Source: Raffaelea ambrosiae (Eukaryota; Ascomycota; Sordariomycetes; Ophiostomatales; Ophiostomataceae). Taken from it: 64,000 bases of DNA. Location: the NCBI GenBank assembly GCA_002778195.1, contig PCDI01000012.1:1149801-1213800 (forward strand), written 5' to 3'. This document shows, one piece after another, positions 33,401 through 45,093 of the stretch. The stretch's first letter is position 1. Every line of letters begins with the position of its first letter. Made by a program: the position numbers and the translations under genes. Below the pieces are notes generated by a model, which saw only the letters and a list, made by a program, of their open reading frames with translations, was not told the DNA's origin and ran no database searches.

Positions 33401-35357
33401 ATAATCGTCGAGGGTGAACGTGGGCTGAATGGAAGGGATAGTCGTGGCATCGAGCTGATCAGCAGACAGGGAGGTGAAGGCGCAGATAAAAGATAGCTGT
33501 GCCTCGGGATTCTCCCAATTGCCTCCCCAGAGGTGCTGGATATCCAGGGCGTTGGCGTCCTCGCGGGCGATGGGGCTGAGAGCATTATAGAGGGAGAGGA
33601 ATTGGGCGGCGGACACGCGAGTGTCACGCTGGTCAAAGTAGGAGATCACATCCTGCCAGCGGAAGGAGGTGGGCAAGACGCGTCTCAGGGCTGCCACGAG
33701 GGTTGACGGATTATGGGGGTATGTCAGACTGACGGCAGCGTATAGCAAGGCAATGGATACCTGCTCTTCGTTGATATTGGCGGCCGAGCGTCCCTGCAGG
33801 TAGGAGACACAAGCATCTTCGTCTCGGGTGAAGTCGGCGCCGATTTTGCACATGAGAAGAGCGAGGGCGTTGGCGGGCTTGTCGGCCGTAATGCGGATGA
33901 GATCCAACGCCGCTAGAACCTCCGGGGGGGGACCTAGGTCAGAAGAGGCATATCGCTGATGGATTTTGTAGCCCAGTTCGGATTTGACAGCGCTATTGAA
34001 GTTGGGAGGATGCAATTGGATGAAGCGGTCGACGATGAAGGAAACGAAATCGGGGCGGAGATCGGCATGGTCGCCTTCGGCTTTCGAGATGATGACCACG
34101 AACGTGGGGAAGTTTGTGGAGAGGATAGCATCGGCTGGGTTGGAAGGAAGATACACGAGTTAGTTTCCAATGTTGCAGAGCGCCAGAAAAGAGCATACAA
34201 AAACGCTGATCTAGAGCTCTGAACAGCGTGCGCAGAAGAAAATGCGACGGCTCTGAGACTTACCCTTTGTCTTGAGGTCGGACCGGGGTCCCAGCTTGAA
34301 CGCGAGGGCTAATATGGTCTTCTCCAGGGCGTCCAGCTTGAAGTGTTCCATAAAGGTGGAGAGATCAAAGTCGCGGAAGATCTCTTCGGTGCTGATCTCG
34401 ATGGACTCTGCGATTCGGCGAGCCTGTTCTGGTTCGTGTGAAATCTTTTGCATCTCGGCAGTCAGGAGCTGGTAGGTTCCCGGGCTCCCCACTGGCCTGT
34501 TGAGGCCGGGGAACACTTGGGAAGCACTACTCGCTACGAGACGAGCGAAGTATTTCGTAAAAACTTCCATTCCGTAATCATCGATAAGCTGCAAGAATAT
34601 TGAGTTTAGTTTGAGGAGCCTGGGCCGGAGAGAGGGGGGGGGGGGGGGGGGGGGGGGAAGATATATGTGTGCGAGGAAAACAGAAGAGAAGAAGAGAGCT
34701 AAGGAGTGTCGGGGGATGAGAGACGAGGGACAGGAATGCAAGGTAGAGAGAGAGAGAGAGAGAGAAGGAAAGAGAACTGGCACTACCAAGCGGTGCGTGG
34801 GGAGATCAGAGGTCGTCGCAAAGGCAAAGAGTGGTGACGCAGCTGGCGGAAACAGTTGATGACACAGTGAACGCTGCGACTGGCAGGCAAACTGAGCAAG
34901 AGGTGGCCGGCGCTGTTTGCAACAGGGCCTGGCAAGAGCTGTTTGCTCCAAAGGCCTGGCGCCGAGCACGTGGGCGACTGACTGTTCGGGCCGTATGCTA
35001 GACGCAGGCTAGATGTGATGGGGCGGACACTGGATGGCGCTGCTGTGCGGCATGTATGATGGGGAGAGTGTTGGCTGCTGGGGCTTGTTGGGCAGCCTAG
35101 GAAACAAGCGTACTGACCTTCCGGAGCTGCTCCCACTTTGACGGGTCGTCTTTTTCTTCCTTGATGCTGCTCAGCAGGACATAGACCTGGGCGATGACGA
35201 TCTTGGCAACAGAGCCAGATCCGGTTGGGCTGCCGGTGACAGGGCTCGCGCTCAGGGCCGCAGGCTGTGACGGATGGGGAGAGTGACTGGCGCCCGTCTG
35301 CTGGAAGGCTGGGGCAGGACTCGGCGAAAACGTTCCCGCTCTGGGTGGTGGGACCAT
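28044..35357 (-). CDS. CCR4-NOT complex scaffold subunit NOT1
   Basis: Four exons on the reverse strand, 35357-35118, 34588-34264, 34134-28151 and 28082-28044, give 2195 aa, close to other fungal NOT1 proteins. The joins rebuild WEQLRK-LIDDYGMEVFTKYF, LKTK-ADAILSTNFP and FFKPAPQ-ITERFAALVARA. The start is the ATG before VPPPRAGTFSPSPAP, which matches the disordered Ser/Pro N-terminus of relatives. After the N-terminal HEAT repeats come the central MIF4G (CAF1-binding) region, the DUF3819/CAF40-binding block (TSAINMVKATAGSLALVTSK), a polyalanine run (VHAAAAAAAAAAAAGG) and the C-terminal NOT1 superfamily domain ending in LLVVISELVKNEKYYFFDLP. NOT1 holds the CCR4/CAF1 deadenylases and NOT2/3/5 together in mRNA decay. 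Confidence 0.97.
34634..34657 (+). repeat. Poly-G tract (poly-C in the NOT1 pre-mRNA)
   Basis: Twenty-four consecutive G on the + strand, inside the 529-base first intron of NOT1 and ending about 45 bases before its acceptor. In the transcript it is an uninterrupted C run within the polypyrimidine zone. Confidence 0.9.
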
Positions 35358-37163
35358 GGAGGAGGGCTGGCGGGGAGGATAAGGGAAGGTGCTGCTTCTA
35401 TCCAGGAGGAACCGGACAGGAGCCACTTCCTCACCCAATGGAAGAGAAAAGAAGAGAGGAGGAAAGAGGGGGACGACGGCGGACGGAGCACGAGCGTGGC
35501 AGACAAAGAGGCGGCGGCAGCGCGGTGGACAGGGTGTCGAGCATGTACACAGGTAGCTGGCGGTCGTCTGGGGGAGGGGGGGGGAGGGAGGTGGGAGGAG
35601 CAGAGCGCGCGAGGGCGAGAGCTGGAACAAAGAGAGGAGGAGGAGAGCAGGAGAGCAGGAGGAAAGAGCGGAGCGGACAAAAAGATCGATCGCGAAAGAA
35701 GAGGCAGGTGTCCTTTCAGAATGCGCGTCGGAAAACTGGTGCAGACGGGGCAAAATGTCAGTCCGGCATCAAAAGCGAGGCGTCCTGCGGCCAGGCGCGT
35801 CGCAGCGATGAACAGCGAGGCCAGATTGGCTGCGGGCGGGTGGGTGCAGAACTCACGATGATGGATGGGATTTGCTCGACGTGGCTGTCTGGCTCGAAAG
35901 GGCGTTGTCTCGCGGCTGGGGAGGGGGGCGTCCTCAAGGGCTCGTTCTGTTTGGGAAAGAGACAAAGAAAATTTCAAACGGCCAGCAGGTGCAGACAGGG
36001 CACAGCGCAAGAGGGGTGCGGCAGATGCTGTCGTTTGTCGCGGAGCAGGGTGGTGGCGATAAAGAGAGAAGGGGTGGATGATGGAAGGGATTGATTTTTG
36101 CAGGAGGGTATTTTCTGGAGATTTTTTGGGGGGGCGGAGACAGGGTGAGGTTGATGCCCATCTGCTGCCAGGTGCCAGGCCTTGCGTGTTCCTGCCAATT
36201 AGGAAGGGGCTCGGGCTCTCTCACGGGACATTTCTCCTAGGGCGCTGGTCGTGCCTGCCAAAGGGGGGTCCTGGCTGCCTGAGTCATCAGGCAGAAACTC
36301 TGGGGCAGAGACTTTGGATCCGCAGCTGGCCGCCTGCAGACGGGAGCTTGGACCACCCCAGCGCCACTCGCGCCAGGTTGCAGCTGCTCGCAGTGAAGGG
36401 CCGCCCAAAGACCGTTGACAGGAATTGGCAATGGCCCGTAGATGATTTCTTTCGTATTATGACTAGATAGAAAGAAGAGACGGGCATTCTACATGGGCCC
36501 TGGACGGCTCGCGATCCCTACTCGTGTTCATTTGTTGGAAGCCTCATCGCCGCCTCATACACGCGGCGACAGGGTGACTAAGCGGCGACTGTATGCAGCT
36601 ATTGGATTTCGCGATATGCGCATGGCCTGCCCTTCACGACTCCATCACAATCTATCTTGGACGAAGCGCGTATTCCGTGCAAACTTGGCTCGAAACAGCA
36701 GCTAGCCAAGCACGGCGATCCAATGGATTCCTATCAGGAGAGCAAGCGCCCAAAGGACCGCTCACTCCTTCACACTAGGCAGGGTGTGTGTGAGGGGCGA
36801 GCACTCGTTGCCCAGGCGACGACCCCAATCAACAAATGGCGCTGTCCGAATGGGGCCGGCTCGCAACCATCTGATAGCACCCTGTTGATATACCCTCGTT
36901 AAATTTCTCAGAGTCCGTAATTATTCCCCTACAAGATGTGAACGGTCTCTTGTCCGCTTTTCCACATACCAACCCTCCGGAAGCCACATCAGCGCAGCCG
37001 GCTTTGCCTTGTCGACTGGTTCCCAACATCCAAGGACATCCGACAAGACGTCACGAACACACAACAAACAAGACCGACCTCGGCTCTCCTATTTCTTTGG
37101 AATTTCTGGAATTTCTGACAATCCGTCGCTCGCTGTTGCTACGACCTGTAGCTCACTGGCACG
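35358..37163. other. Divergent intergenic region NOT1 / F-BAR gene
   Basis: About 1.8 kb. The 600 bases next to NOT1 are pyrimidine-rich on the reverse strand and keep an open frame up to 35753, but its composition (Ser/Pro/Leu/Arg) and the family alignment argue for 5' UTR. The rest should be the promoters of both genes. No RNA gene was seen. Confidence 0.5.
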
Positions 37164-38543
37164 ATGGTGACCACAACGGCGGATGGGCCGACCGTGTCGT
37201 TGTCCTGTATGTTGACATTGCATCAATTCACGAACAACGTCGACGAGCAACAACAAAGAGACCAAAGACGAACAAACCACTGACTTGACTCGCAGTTGCC
37301 AACAACTTCTGGGGCAAGGATGATGCCGGATATGTCCCGCTGCTGGAGCGCATGAGCGCAGCCAAACAGACATGCGACGAGCTGCGCACATTCTACAATA
37401 GTAGGAGCAATCCACCGCACACGCCCATCTCCACGGCTCCCTTTACTGACCTGTTCCAGCGCGCGCTTCGATCGAAGACGAATACTCCCGCAAGCTGCTC
37501 TCCCTCTGTCGCAAGCCTCTCGGATCGCAGGAGGCCGGCGGTCTCAAGATCTCCCTCGACGTGATGCGCGGCGAAGTCGAGTCGATGGCGAAGCAGCACC
37601 AGTCGATTGCCGCGCAGATGAAGACGGAGCTCGAAGAGCCGCTGTCCGCCTTTGCCGGTGCCATGAAGGAGCGGCGCAAGATTGTGCAGAACAGCATCGA
37701 GAAGCTGCACAAGACCAAGATGCAGCAGACAATGGCTGTGAATAAGGTGGGTCTCCATGATGCGATCCTTTCCTGGCTAGGGAACTGTATGTGCTAAGTT
37801 CACCTTGCGCAGTCCCGCGATCGCTACGAGCAGGAGTGCCTCAAGATCAAGAACTACCTCGCCCAGGGCCACATGGTCATGGGCCAGGAGGAGCGCAAGA
37901 ACAAGGCCAAGCTCGAGAAGACGCAGATCAACGTGGCCACGGCCAACACGGAATACGAGACGGCGGTCAAGACGCTCGAGGACACGACAGCGCGCTGGAA
38001 CCGCGAGTGGAAGGCGGCCGCAGACAAGTTCCAGGACCTGGAAGAGGAGCGGCTCGACTTCACCAAGAGCAGCCTGTGGTCGTTTGCCAACATTGCGTCG
38101 ACCGTGTGCGTCAGCGACGACGCGTCGTGCGAGAAGATCCGGCTGTCGCTGGAGAAGCTCGAGGTCGAAAAGGACATTGCGTCGTTTATCCAGGAGAGAG
38201 GCACCGGCCAGGAGATCCCGGACCCGCCCAAGTACATCAACTTTTGCCGGGGTGATCTGGACTCGCAGTCGGAGGCGTCGGAGGACGACTACTCGGTCGC
38301 CCAGTTCCCGCGCAGCATCAACCCGGCCTACCGCTCTTCCTCGCCGCAGCCGTCGACGTACGAGTCGCACCACGATCCCAACAACGCGGCGCTGCAGCGC
38401 GACATGGGCATGGAGGTCGACCCGCCGCAGTCGGCGCGCGAGAAGACGGTGACGCCCCAAAAGGCCGCACAGCACGCCGGCGTGTCGCCGTCGGACCAGC
38501 GCCGCCGCTCCTACGCCCAGCCACAGCAACAGCCACTGCAGCA

Positions 38544-38575
<32 letters not shown>

Positions 38576-40465
38576 CAACAAAGAGCCGGACGCCGTACGA
38601 TCCCGACGACTTTGCGCCGGTGCCGCACGACCCCTACCCGATGGACGGCATGACGATGCTGTGCCGCCCCAATGCGTCGGACCTGGGATCGCAGGTCAGC
38701 TCGCAGGTCAGCTCGAACGTCAGCGCCGGCATGTCGTCCTCGGGCCGCCCGTCCAGCCGCGACTCCCGCAGCGACTACTCGATTCCCACGCCGTACTCCA
38801 GCCAGGAGCTGCCGAGCGGCAAGACGTCGCCGACCAAGTCGGACGTGTCGACGGAGGGCCGGAATGTGCTCAAGAAAAAGAGCGGCTTCTTCCAGAACCA
38901 CAGCCCGTTCCGCCGCAAGAGCACCAAGGACATCCACGGGGGCGCGATGGCGCCGTCGAACAACCGCAGCTCGTGGCACCCGCCCGTGTCGCAGAGTGGT
39001 GCGGCTGCGTCGCCCGCCGCTCGCGGCATGAACCGCTCGTCCACGTACGGCGTGGCGGAGCCGCAGGGCATGATGCACGAGCGCACGGCCAGCCCCGAGC
39101 CCATTGACGCCAATGCCAGCCTGGCGCTCAATGTCGGCCAGAACGTGTTCCCCGTGTCGACGCCCGATCGCCGCCGGGCGTCCAAGAGCCAGACATCGCC
39201 GGCTGCTGCCGCGGCTGCTGCGGCCGCCGAGGACGACCCGATTGCGCAGGCTCTGGCCGAGCTCAAGGGCGTCGGCAAGCAGTCGTCGGTGCGCGTCTCG
39301 GCCGACGCCTACCACGGCATCGCGACGCCCGCGCCGGGTGCGCGCGGGAACGTGTTTGGCAACAACAACAGTGCTGTGGCAGCCGGCATGCGCGGCACGC
39401 CGCCGCCGTCGTACGACCAGCAGGTGGCCCGTCTGGGTGTCCCGGCAGCGGCCTGCACGTCCAAGGCGATGAAGCAGACGTCGCAGAAGTTCCAGGAGCA
39501 GACCCGGAGCATGTTCCGGCAGGGACCCAGCAGCAGCAGCACCAGCAATAACAACAACAACCAGATTCCGCCGTCGTCGTCGGGCGGCTATGGCGGCGGT
39601 CGATCGTCGCACAGCCGTGTGGGTTCGCGGGCCGAATACGAAATGCCGCGGGCGACGTCGCCGGCTCCTCTGCGCAGCACCTCCCCCCGTCCTGGAACCA
39701 GTGCGGCGATGAATCTGCCTTCGCAGCAGCCGCAGCAGCCGCAGCAGCAGCAATACCACCAGCGGCAGCAGTCGATGAACCGCCGGTCGGCATCGCCCAA
39801 CCCCTACGGCGGCAGTGCGAGCAGCCGGCGGCAGTCCTTCCAGCAGCAGACGACGCCGCAGAGGGACCAGGCCGGTGGCTACTACCAGCGGCACCAGTCG
39901 CCCAACGACGTCTCGCCTCGCGCGGTGTCGCCGTCGCCCTACCGCAGCAGCCGTGGCAGTGAGTACGGCGGGCGTCCCGGCAGCAGCATGGGCAACAGCA
40001 TGGGCAGCAGCATGGGCCGTGGCGGTGCGGGCGACAGCATGTCTGTGCAGCCGTATGGCGGCTCCGACGACGGGTACGGTTCGGCGCGCGGCCGCAGCCG
40101 GCCGGGCACGAGCAGCTCGAACTCGCGGGCGATGGGGTTGTACGAGGGCGGCAGCCACCAGCGGAGCAAGAGCATGGCGGATCCGAACCGGCAGTACACG
40201 CGCGACGGACGACCGATTATGCATTTTGGTGAGTTTTCTCGCGGTGTTGACTTCTTGCATTCGATTTCTCCAGGCATCTCGTACTAACTTGACAGCGCGC
40301 GCACTCTACGTCTACCAGGCGGCCATTCCTGAGGAGCTGGGCTTCTCCAAGGGTGACATTCTTGCGGTGTTGCGGCACCAGGACGACGGTTGGTGGGAGG
40401 CCACGGTGCACGGCGGCAGCGGGCATGTTGGTCTCGTTCCGAGCAACTACCTGCAGCCGTGCTGA
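37164..40465 (+). CDS. F-BAR and SH3 domain cytokinesis protein (Cdc15/Hof1/Imp2 family)
   Basis: Five exons, 37164-37206, 37296-37400, 37460-37746, 37813-40228 and 40296-40465, give 1006 aa with all phases consistent. The joins rebuild SFANNFWGKDDAG, FYN-TRASIEDEYSRKLL, VNK-SRDRYEQE and MHF-ARALYVYQ. The F-BAR domain spans about residues 14-270 and includes coiled-coil sequence (EERKNKAKLEKTQINVA). A long disordered centre follows, rich in Ser, Pro and Gln, with a polyglutamine run near 475. The SH3 domain (ALYVYQA ... ELGFSKGDILAVL ... DGWWEATV ... GLVPSNYLQPC) closes the protein. Such proteins bend and bind the plasma membrane and link it to the contractile ring or septum through SH3 partners. 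The last intron has a canonical CTAAC branch site. Confidence 0.93.
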
Positions 40466-41545
40466 ACGTAGGAGAGGGAAATCAAGGTCGCGGTACTGGG
40501 GATGAGGTAATGGTTGGGTTATGGGGGGGGTTTCTTTTTTTTTCTTTTTTTTCTTTCTAGGGTTCTCTTGCGGCATCGGATGTCTCATGATGGTTCGTGA
40601 TGTCCAGTCATGAAAGACGTCGTGTAGGAGGAAGACAAGGCTGTTGTCTGCGGACGAGTCTCTGGTCTTCTTTCCCTTTCTTTCGTTTTCTTTCTTTTTC
40701 TTTTCTGGCCGTCTCTCTCCAGTGAGGAGCAAGCAACTGTCGTGTTTGATCTGTTCTGGAGTTGGATCTGCTTTTTGTTTTGTGCTGTTGTACGCATGCA
40801 TGCTTGGAATTTGCGTTGTCTGGATGTTTTTTGTGGTGATGTTTTTGCTGCCATGTTGATCCTTTTTTTCTTTCCTTTTTTCTCATTTGATTGATTCCTT
40901 TCTTCACTCTGTAACACTTGGGTTGTGCGTCCTTGGAGACATTTGTAACTGTAGCATGTGAATTGACGATGTTGAATGCGAGCTTGTCTCCTGTGCATGA
41001 ACGACCCCCATGCCCGTCCTGGAAATACACCGTAGTCCGATGCAATGTAGAAAAAGAACTCGGCAGCACAAGAGTGGACCACAGGGTGCGGCCAGCAGGA
41101 AGCTTGGGTCTGTTTCCCAGCCTTTGACCATGACGTATCCCCGGCGTGGTCGCAGCATGTGATTGGCCATCCGCCGGCCCACCCGCCGCGCCGGCCAACC
41201 ACAGAGACGTGTCTGTCCAGCTGGTCGCAAGGCCCTGCGCCATAGTGCGCTGCCATAGTGGACTAGCTCCCTGTGGTGGTCCCCATGTTCAGCTGTCCTT
41301 GGCCGGGCCCTTTTTGTCTGTCCTGCGTGTGTGTGTGTCTCTCTCTCTCAGCTCCGCTCCCTGCATAGCTTCCCTCCTCTAGCTTCCCTTCGCCGGGAAC
41401 CCGTCGCTTTCCAGGACCCGGGTCGTGTCTTCCTATTTCCCTCGTTGGCCACTTCTTCGTCGTCGCATCGTCTTCTCGTTTCTTCCCTGCTTCCTGCGCA
41501 GCCAGCAATGTCCACGGCTGTCTTGTTCTGTTCTGTTCCGTCACC
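40466..41545. other. Intergenic region upstream of seipin
   Basis: About 1.1 kb holding the 3' UTR of the F-BAR gene and the promoter and leader of seipin. The last 300 bases are C/T-rich in the sense direction, with a (GT)/(CT) tract at 41328-41350. No further gene was seen. Confidence 0.45.
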
Positions 41546-43210
41546 ATGGTACGTTGGGCTTCCTCGTCATCTCGTGATATCGCCCATGTTCATTTCCCGA
41601 AACTCTCGAGTTGCGCTGTGTCTCTGCCTCTCTGCCTCTCTCTCTCTTTTTTTTTTTCTTTTTTTTTCGTTCGGAGGCATCTTCGCCTCTCTTGCTGTCT
41701 TTTTCTCACTTTGTCTTCTCGTTCTTCTCCTCTCCTTGTGATTCCCCCATCCATGTCCTCCTCCTGCTGATTCCCCTCCTAGAATGAAATCGCCCAGGTC
41801 GCCAACGACGGCTACAATGTCGTCACGTCCAAGGCCGTCCGCCGCACCGTCGTCTACACCTCCCTGCTGAGCGCTGCCTCGACCCTCCTCTACGGCATCG
41901 CCGTCATCGGCTACATCGGCTTCTACCACGACTACGTGCCGCACCAGGTGCGCACCACGCCCGTCCACCTCCAGTATGGGCTCGCGCCGCCCGGCAGCAG
42001 CTCGCCCCCGGCGCCCTTTGGCATCGCCGACCTGACCCAGCTCGGGCTCAAGACCGCCCAGGACTACGACGTCTCGGTGGCCCTGACGCTTCCCAAGTCG
42101 CCCGGCAACCGGGACGTCGGCAACTTCATGGTCGAGCTGGCCCTGGTCAGCCGCGGCACCTCGTCGCTCCGCGCCCTCGCCGCCGCCGCCCACCTGCCGC
42201 CGCCGCCGCCGCCGCAGGGCGGCCTCGCGCCCGCCGCGCAGAGCGCCCGCGCGTTCCTCACGTCCGACCGCAAGCGCGTGCTCTTTGCCGCCGCCCGGCC
42301 GGCCCTGCTCGGCTACACCAGCCCGCTCGTCGACCAGGCCGCCCGCCTGCTGCTGCTGCCCCTGCACCTGATGGCGCCGGCCGCGGCCGAGACCGTCCGC
42401 CTGGTCGTGCCCATGGCCGAGGCGCTCTCGTTTGGCAGCAGCGTGCGCGGCGGCGCGTCCAAGCAGAGCCTGAGCAGCCGCAGCAGCGACAACAGCGGCG
42501 GCGACCTGCCGGCCGCGCTCTACCTGGAGCTGCGCACGGCGCGCGAGCTGCGCACCTACGGCGCCGAGGTCGTCTTCGAGGCGCGCCTCAAGGGCCTGCG
42601 CCGCCTCATGTACCACCACCGCGTCTTCTCGTTTGTGCTCATGACGAGCATCTTCTGGTCCATCGAGGTCCTCTTCATGGTGCTGGTCTTCTTGGCCTGG
42701 AGCGCGCTGTTTGGCAGCAGCAGAAGCCGCAGCGGCGCCGGCGCCGGCGACGACGACGACGACGATGCCTCCGTCCGTGCACCCTCGCTGCCGCCGCCGT
42801 ACCAGCCGTCGACGGGCGCCCCCGCCCCGACCAAAAAGCAGATCAAGGCCGAAGAGGAGGAGGAGGAGCAGCAGCCGTCCGACGCGTACGACTCCACGAC
42901 CGAGGGCGGTCGGACCATCAAGGCCGAAAAGGGCGAGGCCGGCAGCCAGTCGACGACGCCGCTGTCCGCGATCCCGGCGCACCACCGCCACCACCCGGGT
43001 GGCGGTGCGGGAGGCGACAGCAGCCACTACAGCACGGACGACAGCAACGACGAGGACCTGGAAAAGGTGGAAAGCGAAGAGCTGCTGGCCTCGCCGGCGC
43101 TGTCCAAGGGGGCGGCGTCGACCGCCACGGGCAGCGTTGCGGCCGAGTCTTCGTCGAGCGCCGCAGCGCGGTTCCGTGGTGGCACGACGAGCATGAAGGC
43201 CATACCGTGA
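41546..43210 (+). CDS. Seipin (lipid-droplet biogenesis protein)
   Basis: The best model has a first exon carrying only the start codon (41546-41548), a 234-base intron (GTACGT ... CCTCCTAG) and a second exon 41783-43210, giving 476 aa that begins MNEIAQVANDGYNVVTS. Two membrane spans frame the lumenal part: YTSLLSAASTLLYGIAVIGY near the N-terminus and FVLMTSIFWSIEVLFMVLVF at about 290-312. Between them YDVSVALTLPKSPGNRDVGN is the seipin core signature. The C-terminal tail (~160 aa) is acidic, Ser- and Pro-rich. Seipin oligomers sit in the ER at lipid-droplet contact sites and control droplet size and number. An alternative start at 41508 with a GTGATA donor at 41574 keeps frame but uses a poor splice site. 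Confidence 0.9.
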
Positions 43211-43569
43211 CGTCTGTGGGTGCGATCCGACCCTGTGTGGAGGGGACATACGAAAACACGTTTCATAACTATCTGGCTGTCATGAGGGCTGAGACGGACT
43301 GGCAGGGAAAGGGCCTAGCTAGGAAGGGTTTGGGGGCGTTCTGGGCAAGGGAAAACAAAGAAAGAAAAAAAGAAGGGTTTTTTTGTTTCCTTGACTTTCT
43401 GGTTCTTCTGTTCTGTTTTTTTTTTTTTTTTGGTTTCATGCAGTCTATGTAGATACGTATTTACGTTTTACGCCAATTCTTTTTCGTTTTCATTTTCATT
43501 TTCTCTCTTTTTTCTTCCCCAGCATAGATAAGCCATGTCCTGCTCGCTTTTATTTTCATATAGTGTCTT
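43211..43569. other. Convergent intergenic region
   Basis: About 360 AT-rich bases with a T-run at 43418-43431, between the ends of seipin and the dehydratase gene. It marks the left border of the metabolic gene group. Nothing else was recognised. Confidence 0.5.
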
Positions 43570-45093
43570 CTACCACTCTCGCACTTCACCACCCGGTCCT
43601 TTGAACCCCGGCGACACCCACGGCTTCGTTCCCTGCGACAGCCGGCGCACCTGCTCCTCGTCGACCTCGATGCCCAGCCCGGGGCCGGTGGGGGCTTCGA
43701 TGTAGCCGTCGTGCACCGCCCACACCTCGGGGTTCTGGGTGTAGCTCGTCAGGTCCTGCTCGCCCAGCTGGCTGTTGTAGTGGATGCCCAGGCTCATCTC
43801 CTGGATGGCAAAGTTGGGGCTCGCCAGGTCCACCTGGACGCACGCCGCCAGCGCAATCGGCCCCAGCGGGCAGTGCGGCGCCAGCGCCACGTCGTACATC
43901 TCGGCCAGCGACCCGATGCGCCGCATCTCCGAGATGCCGCCCACGTGTGCCACGTCGGGCTGCACAATGTCAATGTGCGGCAGCAGCTCGCGAAAGTCCC
44001 AGCGGCTGTGCAGGCGCTCGCCCAGCGCGATGGGCAGCGTGGTCAGGCCCGCCAGCTCCTGGATGCCCGTCGGGTGCTCCGACAGCAGCGGCTCCTCGAT
44101 GAACAGCGGCCGCACCGGCTCCAGCGCCTTGGCCAGCTGCTTGGCCAGCGGCTTGTGCACGCGGCCGTGGAAGTCGACCCCGACGTCCATGCCCAGCTTC
44201 TTGACCGCCGTCACCCGGTCCACGCAGCTGTCCAGCGCCGACGGCGCGTCCAGCCACCCCAGGTCGGCCGTCGCGTTCATCTTGACCGCGCGGAAGCCCT
44301 GGTCGTGCCGCGCCCGCGCCTGCAGCTCGACGTCGTCGGGCCGGTCGCCGCCGATCCATGCATACACGCGCAGCTTGGTGCGCAGCTTGCCGCCCAGCAG
44401 CTGGTAGATGGGGACGCCGAGTTTGCGTGCTGTTGAAAAGTCAGTATGTTTTTCTCTTTGGGTTTCTTTCTTTTTTTCTTTTTTTCTTTTTTTCTTTTTT
44501 TCTTTTTTTCTTTTTTTCTTTTCTTTTTCTGTTTTTCTGTTTTTCTGTTCTTTTGTTCTTCTTTTTCTTCTTTCTCTACTTTTTTTCTTTTTTTCTTCCC
44601 TTTTTTTCTTTTTGTTTTCTTCCGTTTTTTATTTTATTTTATTTTATTTTTTTAGTTCTTTCTTTCCTTCTTCCTTTCTTCCTTCCTCCTTTCTTCCTCT
44701 TTTTCTTCTCTATTCCTTTCACTCGTCTCTTACCTTTCAAATCCCACAGAGCAATGTCAATGCCGGCCAGGGCACTCATAAAAACAGGACCACCCCGGTA
44801 GAAGCTGGTCCGCCATGACAGCTGCCAGATGTGCTCAATGTCACTTGCGAGTGCGTTAGCGGTGTCTCTTCGTGTCGCTTTGCCATGGCTTCTCTCTGCT
44901 CAGCTAGGCTGACATACTCCGCATCCAGTCCTTTGTACTGGTCGAACCACGCATCCAGACAGCCCTCAACAGCTTGCGAATGGCCTTCCAGCGATGCCTC
45001 GCCCCAGCCGACGTTGCCGTCTTCGTCGGTGATCTTGACAAACAGCCAGCGGGGCGGCACCCGGAACCACTCCGCGGTAGCGATCTTGCCCAT
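43570..45093 (-). CDS. D-galactonate dehydratase-like enzyme (mandelate racemase/enolase superfamily)
   Basis: Three exons on the reverse strand, 45093-44918, 44843-44734 and 44429-43570, give 381 aa. The joins rebuild GLDA-DDIEHIWQLSW and LWDLK-ARKLGVPIYQLL. The C-terminal barrel has the enolase-superfamily metal ligands: Asp in GVDFHGRVHKPLAKQL (with the catalytic His two residues on), Glu in LFIEEPLL and Glu in GERLHSRWDF. The second His is in LAPHCPLGPIALAAC. RVYAWIGGDRPDDVELQA and LGIHYNSQ match bacterial galactonate dehydratase (DgoD) closely. The reaction would turn D-galactonate into 2-keto-3-deoxygalactonate in the cytosol. It lies downstream of, and in the same direction as, the aldo-keto reductase gene. 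Another sugar acid as substrate is possible. Confidence 0.88.
44458..44660 (+). repeat. T-rich low-complexity tract in dehydratase intron 2
   Basis: CTTTTTTT-type units repeat about seven times from ~44467 to 44521, followed by related T/C words and ATTTT repeats. The gene reads on the other strand, so its 304-base intron is almost pure purine (GAAAAAAA) in the RNA, unusual for a fungal intron. Confidence 0.85.

Noticed and set aside
35358..35753. N-terminal extension of NOT1 up to 35753
   Set aside because: The frame is open, but the extra 132 residues are Ser/Pro/Arg noise from a pyrimidine-rich leader. Relatives start near the PPPRAGTFSPSP segment.
37777..40260. An 827-codon reverse open frame
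   Set aside because: It is the shadow of the F-BAR/SH3 gene on the other strand and reads as Arg/Ala/Leu low-complexity sequence with no domain.
41567..43249. A 560-codon reverse open frame
   Set aside because: Antisense to seipin, Arg/Gly/Val-rich, with no motif. GC-rich codon structure explains it.
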